This document shows positions 11,899 to 22,894 of a DNA stretch of 64,000 nt, one piece after another; the first letter of the stretch is position 1; every line of letters begins with the position of its first letter. Under the pieces are notes generated by a model. The model was not told where the DNA came from. It saw nothing but the letters and a program-made list of their open reading frames with translations, and made no database searches. A program made the position numbers and the translations under genes. This DNA comes from Pegea sp. RAD2-039. Lineage: Eukaryota > Chordata > Thaliacea > Salpida > Salpidae. The DNA lies in the NCBI GenBank assembly GCA_034620365.1, contig JAQGEQ010000110.1:657936-721935 (forward strand). The letters run 5' to 3'.

Positions 11899-13253
11899 TT
11901 AGCTGATATAATTTTCCAGACTATCATCCAGACATTTCAACCATGTTTTTTTATGTAAAGGACTTACATCGCCTGAATACTTAGAAGTAAAGCTTCTATC
12001 GCGGTAAGTAATAATATTTTCAACTTTGTGGTCGTTCCATTCGTGAAATAGTTGATCTACGTTCAAGTCAACCATATAGCCAATATCATCACTTAAACGC
12101 TTCATGTAAGCACTTTGTGCTTCTATAAAATCATGAGGATCAGTAACATCATCCGAAAACTTCAACCATCTCAAAATTTCTTTTTTTCGTATCTCAGTTT
12201 CAGGGGGATTGTGTAAGCCTTTTATAACGCTTGCAATCCAAAGACTTTGAATCATAAACATAGTAAAAGTGTAAAACTGATTTTGCATTCCCATATAAAA
12301 AAGTTTTCCATCAGCTGGGTTAAATTCTTCTCCGCTGGGACACCATTGTAATCCTCTATAAAGATTTGGAGGAAAAAACACATTTTTACATTTTAAAGTC
12401 AGATCTTCAGGCATAAAAGGAAAATGATGATTATATCCAGTGCAGAAGATAATTGAATCAACTTCTAAACAAGTATCATCGTTGAAATAGCACAAATTTC
12501 CATCTACTTTAGTCAGTAAAGGAACTTCTTTAATTTTTTCAGGCCATTTGAATTTCATAGGAGCGGTACGATAAGATATAATGACTTGCTTGGCCCCAAA
12601 TTTGTACAATTGTAAAGCTATATCTTCAGCGCTATAACTACCACCAATCAACAACACTCGTTCATTTGTGAACTCTCTGGCATTACGAAACTCATGAGAA
12701 TGAAATTGACGTCCTTTAAAAGACGTCATTCCTTCAAATTCCGGAAAATTTGGAATTGAAAAATGACCACTTGCAACAATGACGTAATCGAACTCATTAA
12801 CAATCTTTTTTTCGTTTTTAAGTCTTGTACTTGAACGGTGAACATCATGGATTTCTTATTGTAACTGACATCTCGAACAACACGTAACACCTGGATGTCG
12901 GTCTTAGAGATGCCGTGAAACTTCCAATAACCTTCAAGATAATCACGAAGAACTTGACGAGGAGGAAAAGATCCGATGTTTTTACCAAAATGTTGAGCAA
13001 AAGTGTAATCAGGAAACTCTAAACATTCTTTTGGACCATTTGAAAACAGATCAAGGTATTGACTAGCATGAACTGGTTCTCCATATTTATCTAATCCTAT
13101 CCTTGAGCTATAGTTCCAAAGACCTCCGTGAGTCTCCTGCTTTTCGTAACATACAACCTCTAACGAATTACCTTGATCTTTTATCTTATTGATCATTGAA
13201 AGTAAACAAAGTCCTGAAGGACCAGCTCCAATCACACAAACTTTCTTCACCAT
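11899..13253 (-). CDS. Flavin-containing monooxygenase, trimethylamine monooxygenase type, one frameshift
   Basis: FAD- and NADPH-dependent monooxygenase expected to oxidise a nucleophilic nitrogen or sulfur; the closest family I recognise is the bacterial trimethylamine monooxygenase (Tmm), which makes trimethylamine N-oxide. Seen in order: VIGAGPSG (FAD, residues 7-14), GLWNYSSRIGLD and SNGPKECLEFPDYTF as in Tmm, the FMO signature FKGRQFHSHEF, GGSYSAED (NADPH), YRTAPMKFKWPE, FCTGYNHHFPF, GMQNQFYTF, and the C-terminal WNDHKVENIITYRDRSF. The frame is broken once: upstream ORF 13253-12726, downstream frame open through VIVASGHFSIPNFPEFEG to 11899. The switch falls near 12806-12820, beside A7 and A5 runs on the coding strand, so one missing base would explain it (real mutation or sequencing error). 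No introns. Total about 447 residues, as in Tmm. A possible splice acceptor precedes the ATG. Confidence 0.85.
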
Positions 13254-14436
13254 TTTTTAAAGCTGAAAATTAAATACTCAACTAAACGGGAAAACTTTTT
13301 TAACTACTTTGAAATATTTAATACTTTTTAAATATTAATCATAAATTTGTAAAATAAAGTAAATAATCTAGTAAATAACACTTTTATAATGAGCAGAGAT
13401 TTAGTAGAAAAAGAGATGTACATTTTATCCGGATATTTTTCAATCAGTTTTTTCATTATAAAATTTATGAAGTTTTAAACTAAATATAAAACCAATAATG
13501 CAATTAGAAACTTTTTGCTGAAATATAATATACAAACCAAGACTAAAATATTTAAGATTCAAACTTTTTACAATGTAATATTATCCTTACAGCTATAAAT
13601 AAAGTAATAGCTATTTAAAAATTTTTAAAACTAAAGAGTCAATAATCTAAGCTTAAGTTCAAGTTATCAGATGCTAAGTAATTATTTGCATATATCTGAT
13701 TTCTTTAAAAACATTTTAAGTCTCTATTGACTAAATATCAACTCATAGAAACCCAAAACGTTTGGGTGAATTATATACAAGCAAAACATTTGCATCAGAA
13801 AGAAAAAATTTTCAAATCCAAATTGTTCTGAAAAAAAAACTCAAAACTAAAAAACCAGTTTGTTACAAAATAATTCAATTTTTTCTAAGTTTTTCTACTT
13901 TGCTTTTGATACCACACCAAGCATGAACGTTCTTGGTGGAAGCAATCTATTGTTATTAATTCCAAAATAAAAACATTTTCTTAGACTAGATTTTTTTTTT
14001 CATTTTTTAAACTCTCTACTTGAAGCATTCAATTTTCTGTCACCTTTAATTGAATTCAACTTAGATAAAGGAGTTTCATAAAAACCCAAAAAAGTGAATT
14101 TAAGGACTATAATATAGAACTGTTTGCAGTAACTTTTTGAAACTGTTTGATTAGATCAATTATAATAAAATAGAAAACTGCTTTATTTGCAAAATCATCA
14201 AATAAAAAACAGCAAAGAAATTAATGATGAAAGATATGACGAATTGATCAATAAAAATTACAACTTGATGATAAAACTAATGAAAGAAATCTAAATACTC
14301 ATGAATTAAGATATAAAAGAATCATGTAAAACACAAATTGTATTCTGAATAGTATATATATGACGGTTAGCTTCACTACAAAATGTTTTAGTAGATATAC
14401 GGAATCATTTTATAAGCAACTTTTTCATTGGATTTC
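13254..14436. other. Intergenic, nothing recognised
   Basis: AT-rich sequence upstream of the flavin monooxygenase, probably including its promoter. No coding, RNA gene or repeat found by eye. A TTTTCAG lies just upstream of the monooxygenase ATG on its strand (about 13262-13268). Confidence 0.35.
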
Positions 14437-15290
14437 AACGAGTATCTTCGGTCGTAGACCTTGGCATCACTTTATCATCTGACTTTAAATGGCGCAATTA
14501 TGTTTCCAAAATCTTTGGAAAATCAATCAACCTTGTCTTCTTCATTACAAAGACCTCTAATTCTAAAGACCTATGTTTTTTATCAATCTTTTCAAATTGT
14601 ACGTACGTTCAATTCTTGAATACAATGTCAGTGCATGGATGCCATATCAAGTTAGTGCTATCAAAAAAATCAAATCTGTTCAGACCACATTTACGAGATT
14701 AGTATGTAGGAAACTTAATATTAAATATTATAGTTATAAACATCGTCTCAGCTTCTAAGATTTAAATACTTTGGAAATTCGACGGATTGAATACGAATTA
14801 ACTCTTATTTTTTAAATTACCCACAATTTAATTGACATTCGGTTTGATGATTAATTTTCCATTAGTCGTTTCCTCAAGTTATACCAACTCAGACGGCACG
14901 CATTACATCTTAATAAGCCTATATCACCTGGTACATTGGTCAGAGCAAATTTTTTATCATAACGTACAATTAATACATGGAATCAACTGCCATCAGATAT
15001 TGTCATATCGAAGTCGCTCGCGTTGTTCAAAAGGAAGTTGAAATGTTATAATAATGCCAACATTGTCATTTCTAATCTATGAGGTTTTTCTCTTTTTTAT
15101 ATTACTAACATTCCATGTAATTGTTCACTGTCATAATCTTTGAGAACAATTGAAATGCCATGTGTTACATCTTTTGCTTTCTATATTTTTGACTAAATAG
15201 ATCTAATTTGTGAGAATGTGTGTTAGCGAGAGGTGCTCTCTTTAGGCACCCTCCTTCACATTTATTGTAATAAATAAATAAATAAATATG
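14437..15290 (+). mobile_element. CR1/Jockey-like LINE, 5'-truncated 3' fragment
   Basis: Matches the end of the LINE at 51.6-54.6 kb, beginning in the region that encodes VIDLGITLTSDLK after the reverse transcriptase core and continuing through the YVRSILEYNVSAWMPYQV segment to the 3' tail. Frames are broken by stops and shifts. The tail carries a small hairpin (GGTGC 15232-15236 with GCACC 15246-15250) followed by AATAAATAAATAAATA. The element ends directly against repeat A. Confidence 0.85.
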
Positions 15291-16945
15291 ACAAAAGCCT
15301 CATGCTTTATGTATTTGAAGCTAAAAGCTTTATCAAATCAAATTGGTATAAAGATGAAAAAACAGCATTCAAAAAGTTTGCAGATTAAACTAAAACGAGA
15401 TTATATATTATTTATCAGTTTAGTAGAAAAACATATTGTTTCAAAATATAATATTTAATTACTACCTACATTTATATCACATTTATTTCTCTTGAACAAT
15501 TATATACTGAAGAAACCCCAATAAGACCGAGAAAATGTGTCAGTAAACATCCAATGACTCAGCAAAATTCATCATAAGATAACCTTTTCTCAGCTGTCAT
15601 TCGAGTAAACTAAAAATAATAACTAATAGGTAATCAAATTTCTTTTGGTTATTTTTATCAATGATATTTTTCTTAGATTATGAAAACTGATTTATTTACT
15701 TTGTAACCACATTTTGTGAAGCATTTTATCAAATTGAAAAATTAATTTGATTAAAAAGAATTATTAAAGAGATTAAAACATTAAAAAAGTAACCAGTTAA
15801 TAAATTAGATCGCACCGTTTCAAAAAATGATTTTTGACAATAAGTGTGAAAGATTAAACGAAAACGTCAAATATTTAAATTATCTAAGTAACTTTAGTTT
15901 TCAAACCTAAATTAATTGCTAAATTTATTTAATCAAAATATCAAAGAAAAACATTTAAATATTACAGAAATTCTATTTCATTTCACTTGTAACAATTATC
16001 ACAATTTGAGGTCTTATCATTAATTTTAAAAATGTTGGATACTTTCTTGTCCATATCTAAATTATAAAATGTCAAAATTTTAAGACTTCTTCAAGTACAC
16101 AAATAGTTCTGGTGTCTAAATGCAATTTACATGCTTCTTTTTACTAGTACATTATTTCCTAGAAAGGTTCAATTTGCAGCATATTGTCGCTGTAAGCATT
16201 GTGGCATGATCTTGTCAATAAACCACTGGCTAGCAGGCTGCGTCTTAATACAAGGAAGTCTAGCTGGTTATAGTGGTCGTAGCGATGGCATTTCCAGGAA
16301 TTTTGTTGTTAATATTCAGTGTAGAAAAAAGAATTGGTGAGGCAGAGATTTTGCGAGTGACAAAGATCAAACAGTTGTTCCTTAAAACTTCTAAAACCAG
16401 AACAAAAATCTAATAGAAGATTGTTGGATATTTTAAAACACTTTTATTCAACTCTGACTAAGATTTTTCACTAATTGCAGAAATATTATATAAATTCTTC
16501 ATTTCAAGTCAACTCGTATACACTAGATAAATGTATGACCTAAAACTTTTAACATAAGTTAACTTAAACCAATCGATAATTAAATAAAACTGTTTTTATT
16601 TGTAAGCTACACTAAGAGGATAAAATTTATTCAGAATTATTCTCAGAAATGTGTTTAAATTTTAGTTTCAATAGTAGTTTGTGTTTCCTAAAAAAATAAC
16701 TACAAAAATAAAAAATATATACAAAGTACAATTTTATTGATACAAATGCGATCACATTTTAACTTTAAAAATCTACAACTTGCATTGAACAGTTTTTTAT
16801 CATTCTTATAATAGAAATCTAATACATTTTACTGGTATAATGCTAACAAAAGTTAAAAATCCAGAAAATTTGTAAGAGCTTTTACTGTTTTCTTCAGAAA
16901 ATTTGTATTTACGATATCAATATCTTTTAAAAAGTTCAATCATAA
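15291..16945 (+). repeat. Repeat family A, copy 3
   Basis: Starts directly after the LINE tail at ACAAAAGCCTCATGC, so its first 130 or so bases (present in copies 1 and 2) are missing, and ends at AAAATCATTTTATCAATC where a second LINE fragment begins. It corresponds to about 9790-11450. The ORF-like frame at 16131-16340 carries a TGA where the 10.6-kb copy has TGG. Confidence 0.75.
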
Positions 16946-16954
16946 AATCATTTT

Positions 16955-17110
16955 ATCAATCTTTTCAGATGGTACATATGTCTAATTCTTGAATATAATG
17001 TTAGTGCATGGATGCCATATCAAGTTAGCTATATCAAAAAAATTGAGTCTGTTCAGGCAGCCTTTACAAGATTGGTAGGAAACTTAATATTAAATACGAT
17101 AAGTATCAAC
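16955..17110 (+). mobile_element. Short LINE fragment
   Basis: Contains the piece encoding EYNVSAWMPYQV and the following IESVQAAFTRLV, the same region as 14.6 kb and 54.0 kb. It is cut on both sides by copies of repeat A in opposite orientation, so it marks the centre of an imperfect palindrome between 15.3-16.9 kb and 17.2-20.0 kb. Confidence 0.75.
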
Positions 17111-17159
17111 ATAAAAAAATCTAAGAAAAATATCTTTGATAAAAATAATCAAAAGAATT

Positions 17160-17500
17160 TTTTTTACCTTTTAGTTACTATTTTTAGTTTACTTGAATGA
17201 CAGCTGGGAAAAGGTTATCTTATGATGAATTTTGCTGAGTCATTGGATGTTTACTGACACATTTTCTCGGTCTTATTGGGGTTTCTTTAGTATAAAATTG
17301 TTCAAGAAAATTAAATGTGATGTAAATGTGGTTAGTAATTAAATATTCTAATTTGAAACAATATGTTTTTTAGTAAACTGATAAATAATATATAATCTCG
17401 TTTTATCTTAATCAGCAAATTTTATTGAATGCTGTTTTTTCACCTTAATACCGATTTGATTTGATAAAGCTTTTAGCTTCAAATACATAAAGCATAAGGC
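17160..17500 (-). repeat. Repeat family A, short inverted copy 4
   Basis: Reverse complement of about 15290-15640; includes the complement of GACCGAGAAAATGTGTCAGT and of ACTCAGCAAAATTCATCATA. It continues directly into module B. The same A-then-B order occurs at 19680-20515. Confidence 0.75.
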
Positions 17501-17922
17501 TTTTAGTGTCAAAAATGTCGGGGGTATATCATAAAACCAAGTCGAAAATCTGTTCTACATTACAGTAGTTTTAGCAATGAGAGTTGTAAAAACAATTCGT
17601 TTGTAATAGTTAGCATTAATAATTATCAATCACATTTCATAGTATAGATTTATGTTAAATTCTGTCATAGGAACTTTTATCCCACAGCTTGTTGATAGAA
17701 TAGGTATTTCTGGGAATTTTGTTACTATTTGGTCTGGTAAAAAGAATTAGTGAGGAAGAGTTTTTGGGAGTCACAAAGATCAAAGAGTTGTTCCTTAAAA
17801 CTTCTAAAAATATTTTAAACAGAGCTTACATTAGATTTACATTAAATTTCGCTGCGTTATACTCTGTCATAGTTGCTTCTCATTATACTCTTCTCATATG
17901 CAATATGTTGATAGAATAGGAT
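17501..17922 (+). repeat. Module B, copy 1
   Basis: Matches 20025-20437 (TACATTACAGTAGTTTTAGC, TTAAATTTCGCTGCGTTAT, TGTTGATAGAATAGGATCCT). Part of it (about 17690-17815) also aligns with the 10.76-10.92 kb block of repeat A (GGAATTTTGTT, TTGTTCCTTAAAACTTCTAA), so B is a diverged relative of part of A lying in the opposite orientation. It reads VDRIGISGNFV in one frame, again weakly like an SLC22 GRIG region; stops interrupt it. Confidence 0.65.
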
Positions 17923-17997
17923 CCTGTCGTCGGAACGACAGGTTTCTGCCGGACTGCCTCCTGCCAAATTTTGGCAGTGGTTTCACAGTGTGTCCGA
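17923..17997 (+). other. Double hairpin module, copy 1
   Basis: First hairpin: CCTGTCGT (17923-17930) pairs perfectly with ACGACAGG (17935-17942) around loop CGGA. Second: outer stem from CGGAC (17950-17954) with GTCCG (17992-17996) enclosing CTGCCAAATTTTGGCAG. In this copy the outer stem is shorter than in copy 2 because sequence diverges after GTCCG. GC-rich against an AT-rich background. Function unknown. Confidence 0.7.
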
Positions 17998-17999
17998 TA

Positions 18000-20030
18000 T
18001 AAATAGCTGAAATAGTAGCCCAGTTTTATACATTACCTTCCTTGAATGTGTATTCTTGCACAATGCTTGTGTATAAGGTAAAGACAACTTCTAAAATCTA
18101 ATAGTAGTTATAAGTCAGTACATAGAGACCATGTATTTGCAAACTAAGTTTATAAATAGCCTAGGATTGCTTCTAAAAATAGTTGTGTTTAATATCGTAT
18201 TGAAAATAAATGCTGTTGAAATTTAATTTTAAACTTATTTCCGATTTTATTAAACAGTTTTTTTTCAATTAAAACTAGAAGTTTACAACTTGAAGTTTGA
18301 AATAATAAACAATGAAATTTTAACTTTCATACTTTTTATGATTTAACTTTTTAAAAGATATTGATATCATAAATACAAATTTTCTGAAGAAAACAGTAAA
18401 AGCTCTTACAAATTTTCTGGATTTTTAACTTTTGTTAGCATTATACCAGTAAAATGTATTAGATTTCTATTATAAGAATGATAAAAAACTGTTCACTACA
18501 AGTTGTAGATTTTTAAAGTTAAAATGTGATCGCATTTGTATCAATAAAATTGTACTTTGTATATATTTTTTATTTTTGTAGTTATTTTTTTGGGAAACAC
18601 AGTCTACTATTAAAACTAAAATTAAAACACATTTCTGAGAATAATTCTGAATAAATTTTATTCTCTTAGTGTAGCTTACAATTAAAAACAGTTTTATTTA
18701 ATTATCGATTGGTTTAAGTTAACTTATGTTAAAAGTTTTAGGTCATACATTTAACTAGTGTATACGAGTTGACTTGAAATGAAGAATTTATATAATATTC
18801 CTGCAATTAGTGAAAAATCTTAGTCAGAGTTGAATAAAAGTGTTTTAAAATATCCAACAATCTTCTATTAGATTTTTGTTTTGTTTTTAGAAGTTTTAAG
18901 GAACAACTGTTTATTCTTTGTCCATCGCAAAATCTCTGCCTCCCCAATTCTTTTTTCTACACTGAATATTAACTCTGCCTCCCCAATTCTTTTTTCTACA
19001 CTGAATATTAACAACAAAATTCCTGGAAATGCCATCGCTACGACCACTATAGCCAGCTAGACTTCCTTGTAGCAAGACGCAGCCTTCTAGCCAGTGGCTT
19101 ATTGACAAGATCATGCCACAATGCTTACAGCGACAATATGCTGCAAATTGTACCTTTCTAGGAAATAATGTACTAGTAAAAACAAGCATGTAAATTGCAT
19201 TTAGACACCAGAACTATTTGTGTACTTGAAGAAGTCTTAAAATTTTGACATTTTATAATTTAGATATGGACAAGAAAGTATCCAGCATATTTTAATTTAA
19301 TGATAAGACCTCAAATTGTGATAATTGTTACCAGTGAAATGAAATAGAATTTCTGTAATATTTAAATGTTTTTCTTTGATATTTTGATTAAATAAATTTA
19401 GCAATTAATTTAAGTTTAAAAACTAAAGTTACTTATATAATTTAAATATTTAACGTTTTCGTTTAATCTCTCACATTTAATTGTCAAAAATCATTTTTTG
19501 AAACGGTGCGATCTAATTTATTAACCGGTTACTTTTTTAATGTTTTAATCTCTTTAATAATTCTTTTTAATCAAATTAATTTTTCAATTTGATAAAATGC
19601 TTCACAAAATGTGGTTACAAAGTAAATAAATCAGTTTTCATAATCTAAGAAAAATATCATTGATAAAAATAACCAAAAGAAATTTGATTACCTATTAGTT
19701 ACTATTTTTAGTTTACTCGAATGACAGCTGGGAAAAGGTTATCTTATGATGAATTTTGCTGAGTCATTGGTGTTTACTGACACATTTTCTCGGTCTTATT
19801 GGGGTTTCTTCAGTATATAATTGTTCAAGAAAAATAAATGTGATATAAATGTAGGTAGTAATTAAATATTATATTTTGAAACAATATGTTTTTCTACTAA
19901 ACTGATAAATAATATATAATCTCGTTTTAGTTTAATCTGCAAACTTTTTGAATGCTGTTTTTTCATCTTTATACCAATTTGATTTGATAAAGCTTTTAGC
20001 TTCAAATACATAAAGCATAAGGCTTTTAGT
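18000..20030 (-). repeat. Repeat family A, near full-length inverted copy 5
   Basis: Reverse complement of about 9780-11795. Its outer end (complement of ACTGGGCTACTATTTCAGCT at 18004-18025) abuts the first double hairpin module. Contains the 18911-19189 frame. The right end passes directly into module B copy 2. With copy 3 at 15.3-16.9 kb it forms a long imperfect inverted repeat. Confidence 0.75.
18911..19189 (-). CDS. Hypothetical 92-residue ORF in repeat A
   Basis: Same frame as 10630-10869, with a direct 39-base duplication (18976-19014 repeated from 18937-18975) that duplicates VNIQCRKKNWGGR without breaking the frame. Retention of an open frame through a duplication is suggestive of coding but could be chance. 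Product unknown. Confidence 0.3.
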   Translation of the reverse strand: MLVFTSTLFPRKVQFAAYCRCKHCGMILSISHWLEGCVLLQGSLAGYSGRSDGISRNFVVNIQCRKKNWGGRVNIQCRKKNWGGRDFAMDKE

Positions 20031-20437
20031 GTTAAAAATGCCGGGTATATCACAGTACCAACTCGAAAACCTGTTTTACATTACAGTAGTTTTAGCAATG
20101 AAAGTTGCAAAAAACAATTAGTTAGTAATAGTTAGCATTAATAATTATCAATCTCATTACATAGATTTATGTTAAATGAGTTATACTCTGTCATAGGAGC
20201 TTCAATCCCATAGCTAGTTGATAGAATAGACATTTCCAGAAATTTTGTTGTTAGTATTTGGTCTGGTAAAAAGAATTGGTGAAGCAGATATTTAGAACCT
20301 GACAAAGATCAAAGAGTCGTTCCATAAAACTTCTAAAAAGATTTTAAATAGAGCTTACATTAGATTTACATTAAATTTCGCTGCGTTATCCTCTGTCATA
20401 GTTGCTTCTCATTTGCAACATGTTGATAGAATAGGAT
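20031..20437 (+). repeat. Module B, copy 2
   Basis: Direct repeat of 17501-17922 with small indels, ending in the same TGTTGATAGAATAGGATCCT just before the hairpins. One frame reads LVDRIDISRNFVVSIWSGKKNW before stops. Position immediately after repeat A copy 5 repeats the arrangement at 17.2-17.9 kb, so A plus B behaves as one unit of about 2.5 kb. Confidence 0.65.
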
Positions 20438-20514
20438 CCTGTCGTCGGAACGACAGGTTTCTGCCGGACTGCCTACTGCCAATTTTGGCAGTGGTTTCAC
20501 AGTGTGTCCGGCAG
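20438..20514 (+). other. Double hairpin module, copy 2
   Basis: First hairpin CCTGTCGT/ACGACAGG with loop CGGA (20438-20457). Second hairpin: CTGCCGGAC (20461-20469) pairs with GTCCGGCAG (20506-20514); inside it ACTGCC (20475-20480) pairs with GGCAGT (20487-20492). The nested structure resembles a folded RNA, but it lacks the conserved core of hammerhead ribozymes on either strand. Confidence 0.75.
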
Positions 20515-21660
20515 AGTCAAATCACAGTGTAACAGCATGGCAGGAAAGAAAGAAAAGGCAGTGAAAGAATGGCAGTAAAAGAATGGCAGTGAAAGAAAGG
20601 CAGAGAAAGAAAGAGAAAGAAAGGCAGAGAAAGAGCTGCTAAGTACGACGCCATAGGCAATTCCATTAGTTTATAACAAATCAGTTTGGTTTTTAGTTTG
20701 TGGGTTTAAGAAAGTTTAAAAAGATCGTAAATACAATATTTTTAAGTACATTCAAATCGAAAAGTTTATAACATTATCTTTATTGCCAATAATATAGGGA
20801 TATAAATTTACATAGAAAATATTTTGTTTATTATAAAAAATTATTAATTAAATTGTAAACTTTCTGCAGATTTCAAATTAAATTAGTTATTACTTAAAAA
20901 AAACTTTAAACATAGAAAATAAGGAAACATCTCAATAAACAATACTTAATGCAGAACAAAAAACTTAATAAACAGATTGTTGGATAATGTAAAACACTTC
21001 TATTCAACTCTGAATAACTTTTTCCACAAATTGCAGGAATATTATATAAATTGCTCATTTCAAGTCAACTCGTATAAACTAATTAAATGTATGATCTAAA
21101 ACCTTTAACATAAGTTTACTTAAAACAATCGATGTTTCAATAAAACAGATTTTAATTTTTAGCGATTCTTAGCGGATATAAATTATTCATAATTATTCTA
21201 AGAAATATGTTTAAACGGTAGTTTCCAAAAAATTTTTGTTTTGCTACATAACTAAGCTACTCAAATGCAATCTATACAATTTTATCGATATTACTCATAT
21301 TTTAAATTTGAAAACATAAAAGTTGTACTTTAAAGTCATGACTTCTTACATTTGACTGGTGTAATCCTGAAAACTGTCAACGATCTAGAAAATTTGTTAA
21401 ATATTTGATTTATAAAAATAAAGAATGATTTAGAAAAATGAGAAAAATTCTAAGAATATTACTCAAATAAATGTTGCAAATATGTTTAAGTTATAACTTT
21501 TTTTCTTCATTTTGAAAGCTTGTTAACTGACCTGTTTTCGAAGTATAATATAAAAAGTTATTTACTTTCATCATTTTGTTGGACTAAATGTGTAAATCTA
21601 CTTTAAAACTTTTCTTTAATTAATTTAAAAAGTTATATATTTAGGTTATAAGAATATCAG
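20515..21660. other. Purine-rich simple tract followed by AT-rich spacer
   Basis: 20535-20640 is a degenerate simple repeat of GGCAGTGAAAGAA and related purine-rich units, directly after the double hairpin. From about 20970 to 21180 short pieces resemble repeat A (GATTGTTGGATA, AACTCTGAATAA, TTGCAGGAATATTATATAAAT), so a further decayed A copy is likely. Nothing else recognised. Confidence 0.5.
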
Positions 21661-22120
21661 ATTGGATTTCATGCTTTTAGCAATGTTTTCCATTACCTTG
21701 ACATATTATGTCATAATGTTATTAACAGCAGAGCTTCTACCTACAGTTTTGAGGTAAGTTGGTTTCAACAAAATTTCATCAAAAGTTAACATAGATTAGT
21801 TAATACCAAAAAAGCATAAATAAAGTTGTAAATTAAACTTTGATAAGAGTTATTTCTATTATTCTTAGAAGACCTCACAGATTTGTTGAAAATTTTGATT
21901 GAAACAAATTGATATCATTAGCATTTTTATAAGATAATTGAGGTGAAAAACATAAAAATACACAAACAATTTGTCCTAAAATAGTACCAGTAATTATCTA
22001 CAAAGTTACTAACAGCTAAGCTCATAATATTTTTGACTTCTTTTTGCTTCTACATTTGTTTCTAGAGCTAATGCATACTCATTATTGAATACTGTTGGTA
22101 GAATTGGACCAACTTCTTAA
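21661..22120 (+). pseudogene. Two orphan SLC22-like exons
   Basis: Exon 21661-21753 reads FMLLAMFSITLTYYVIM then LLTAELLPTVLR, aligning residue for residue with the TM11 exon of SLC22 copy 1 (LLTAEILPTVAR), and ends in a GTAAGT donor. Exon from 22076, after TTTCTAG, reads ANAYSLLNTVGRIGPTS and then stops at 22118-22120, before the TM12 segment. The orientation is opposite to copies 1 and 2. No upstream exons were found, so this is a decayed third copy. Confidence 0.7.
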
Positions 22121-22894
22121 AAGATGATAAAGCTAATGATAAAAAACTTAAGCTGTAAAGAGTTTGAGTTAGCAATTTAGATTACTTTTAATCATTAGAT
22201 AAACCAGTTAATCCAGAATGGAGAATGTTAGGGATATGCACATTGAGATTTCATAGTTGAAGAGTTATTTGTAGATAAATCCTTTAAGTTGTCTTAATTA
22301 TAGAAGTTTTGATCTGTTTAGTTTTAATCTCTTATCCTTTTCTTGTCTCATTTGCATATGACAGTTCTTGAGCTTCAGTTTATTTTATAGTTCTTTTTAA
22401 CTGAGTCGGGATTTTTAGATAAGTATCTAAGTAACCTAGTATCAATTTTTAAGCTTTGTAAAACACAATTTTTGGATTTGTTTAAATGACATATTATGCA
22501 AATGTCGTTATGCAAATATACGAGAAGACTGTAAGATACAAGACATTCGTTGGTCGTTTTACTTTAACCAAAATGTCAGAGACTTCTTTGGCCATTGAAA
22601 AATTATTAGAATTTTTAGCTTTACACTTCATGCACTGCATACTTCAGTATTTTTATTATTGATTCTATCTAAGCATATAGTGCAGATGATATTCAGTGCA
22701 TTAGCATCATTTGATAAAACTGATGATGAGATTCATGTCACAGAAAGGAAATCAACTTTACTCAGAAAACTAATACCTCTATACCTAGTAGAATAATAAA
22801 GTTTTGTAATCATATAAATTTATCTTTAAAAATTAGTTAAGTTATCAATAAGGTTTCCTTATCATGTGTTTATAATGTCTGTCTGTATGACAGT
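22121..22894. other. Intergenic, nothing recognised
   Basis: AT-rich spacer downstream of the orphan transporter exons. I see no coding region, RNA gene or repeat. Confidence 0.3.

Noticed and set aside
17923..18000. Hammerhead ribozyme in the double hairpin
   Set aside because: The CUGANGA and GAAA core with cleavable UH in the right order was not found on either strand, though isolated GAAA occurs.
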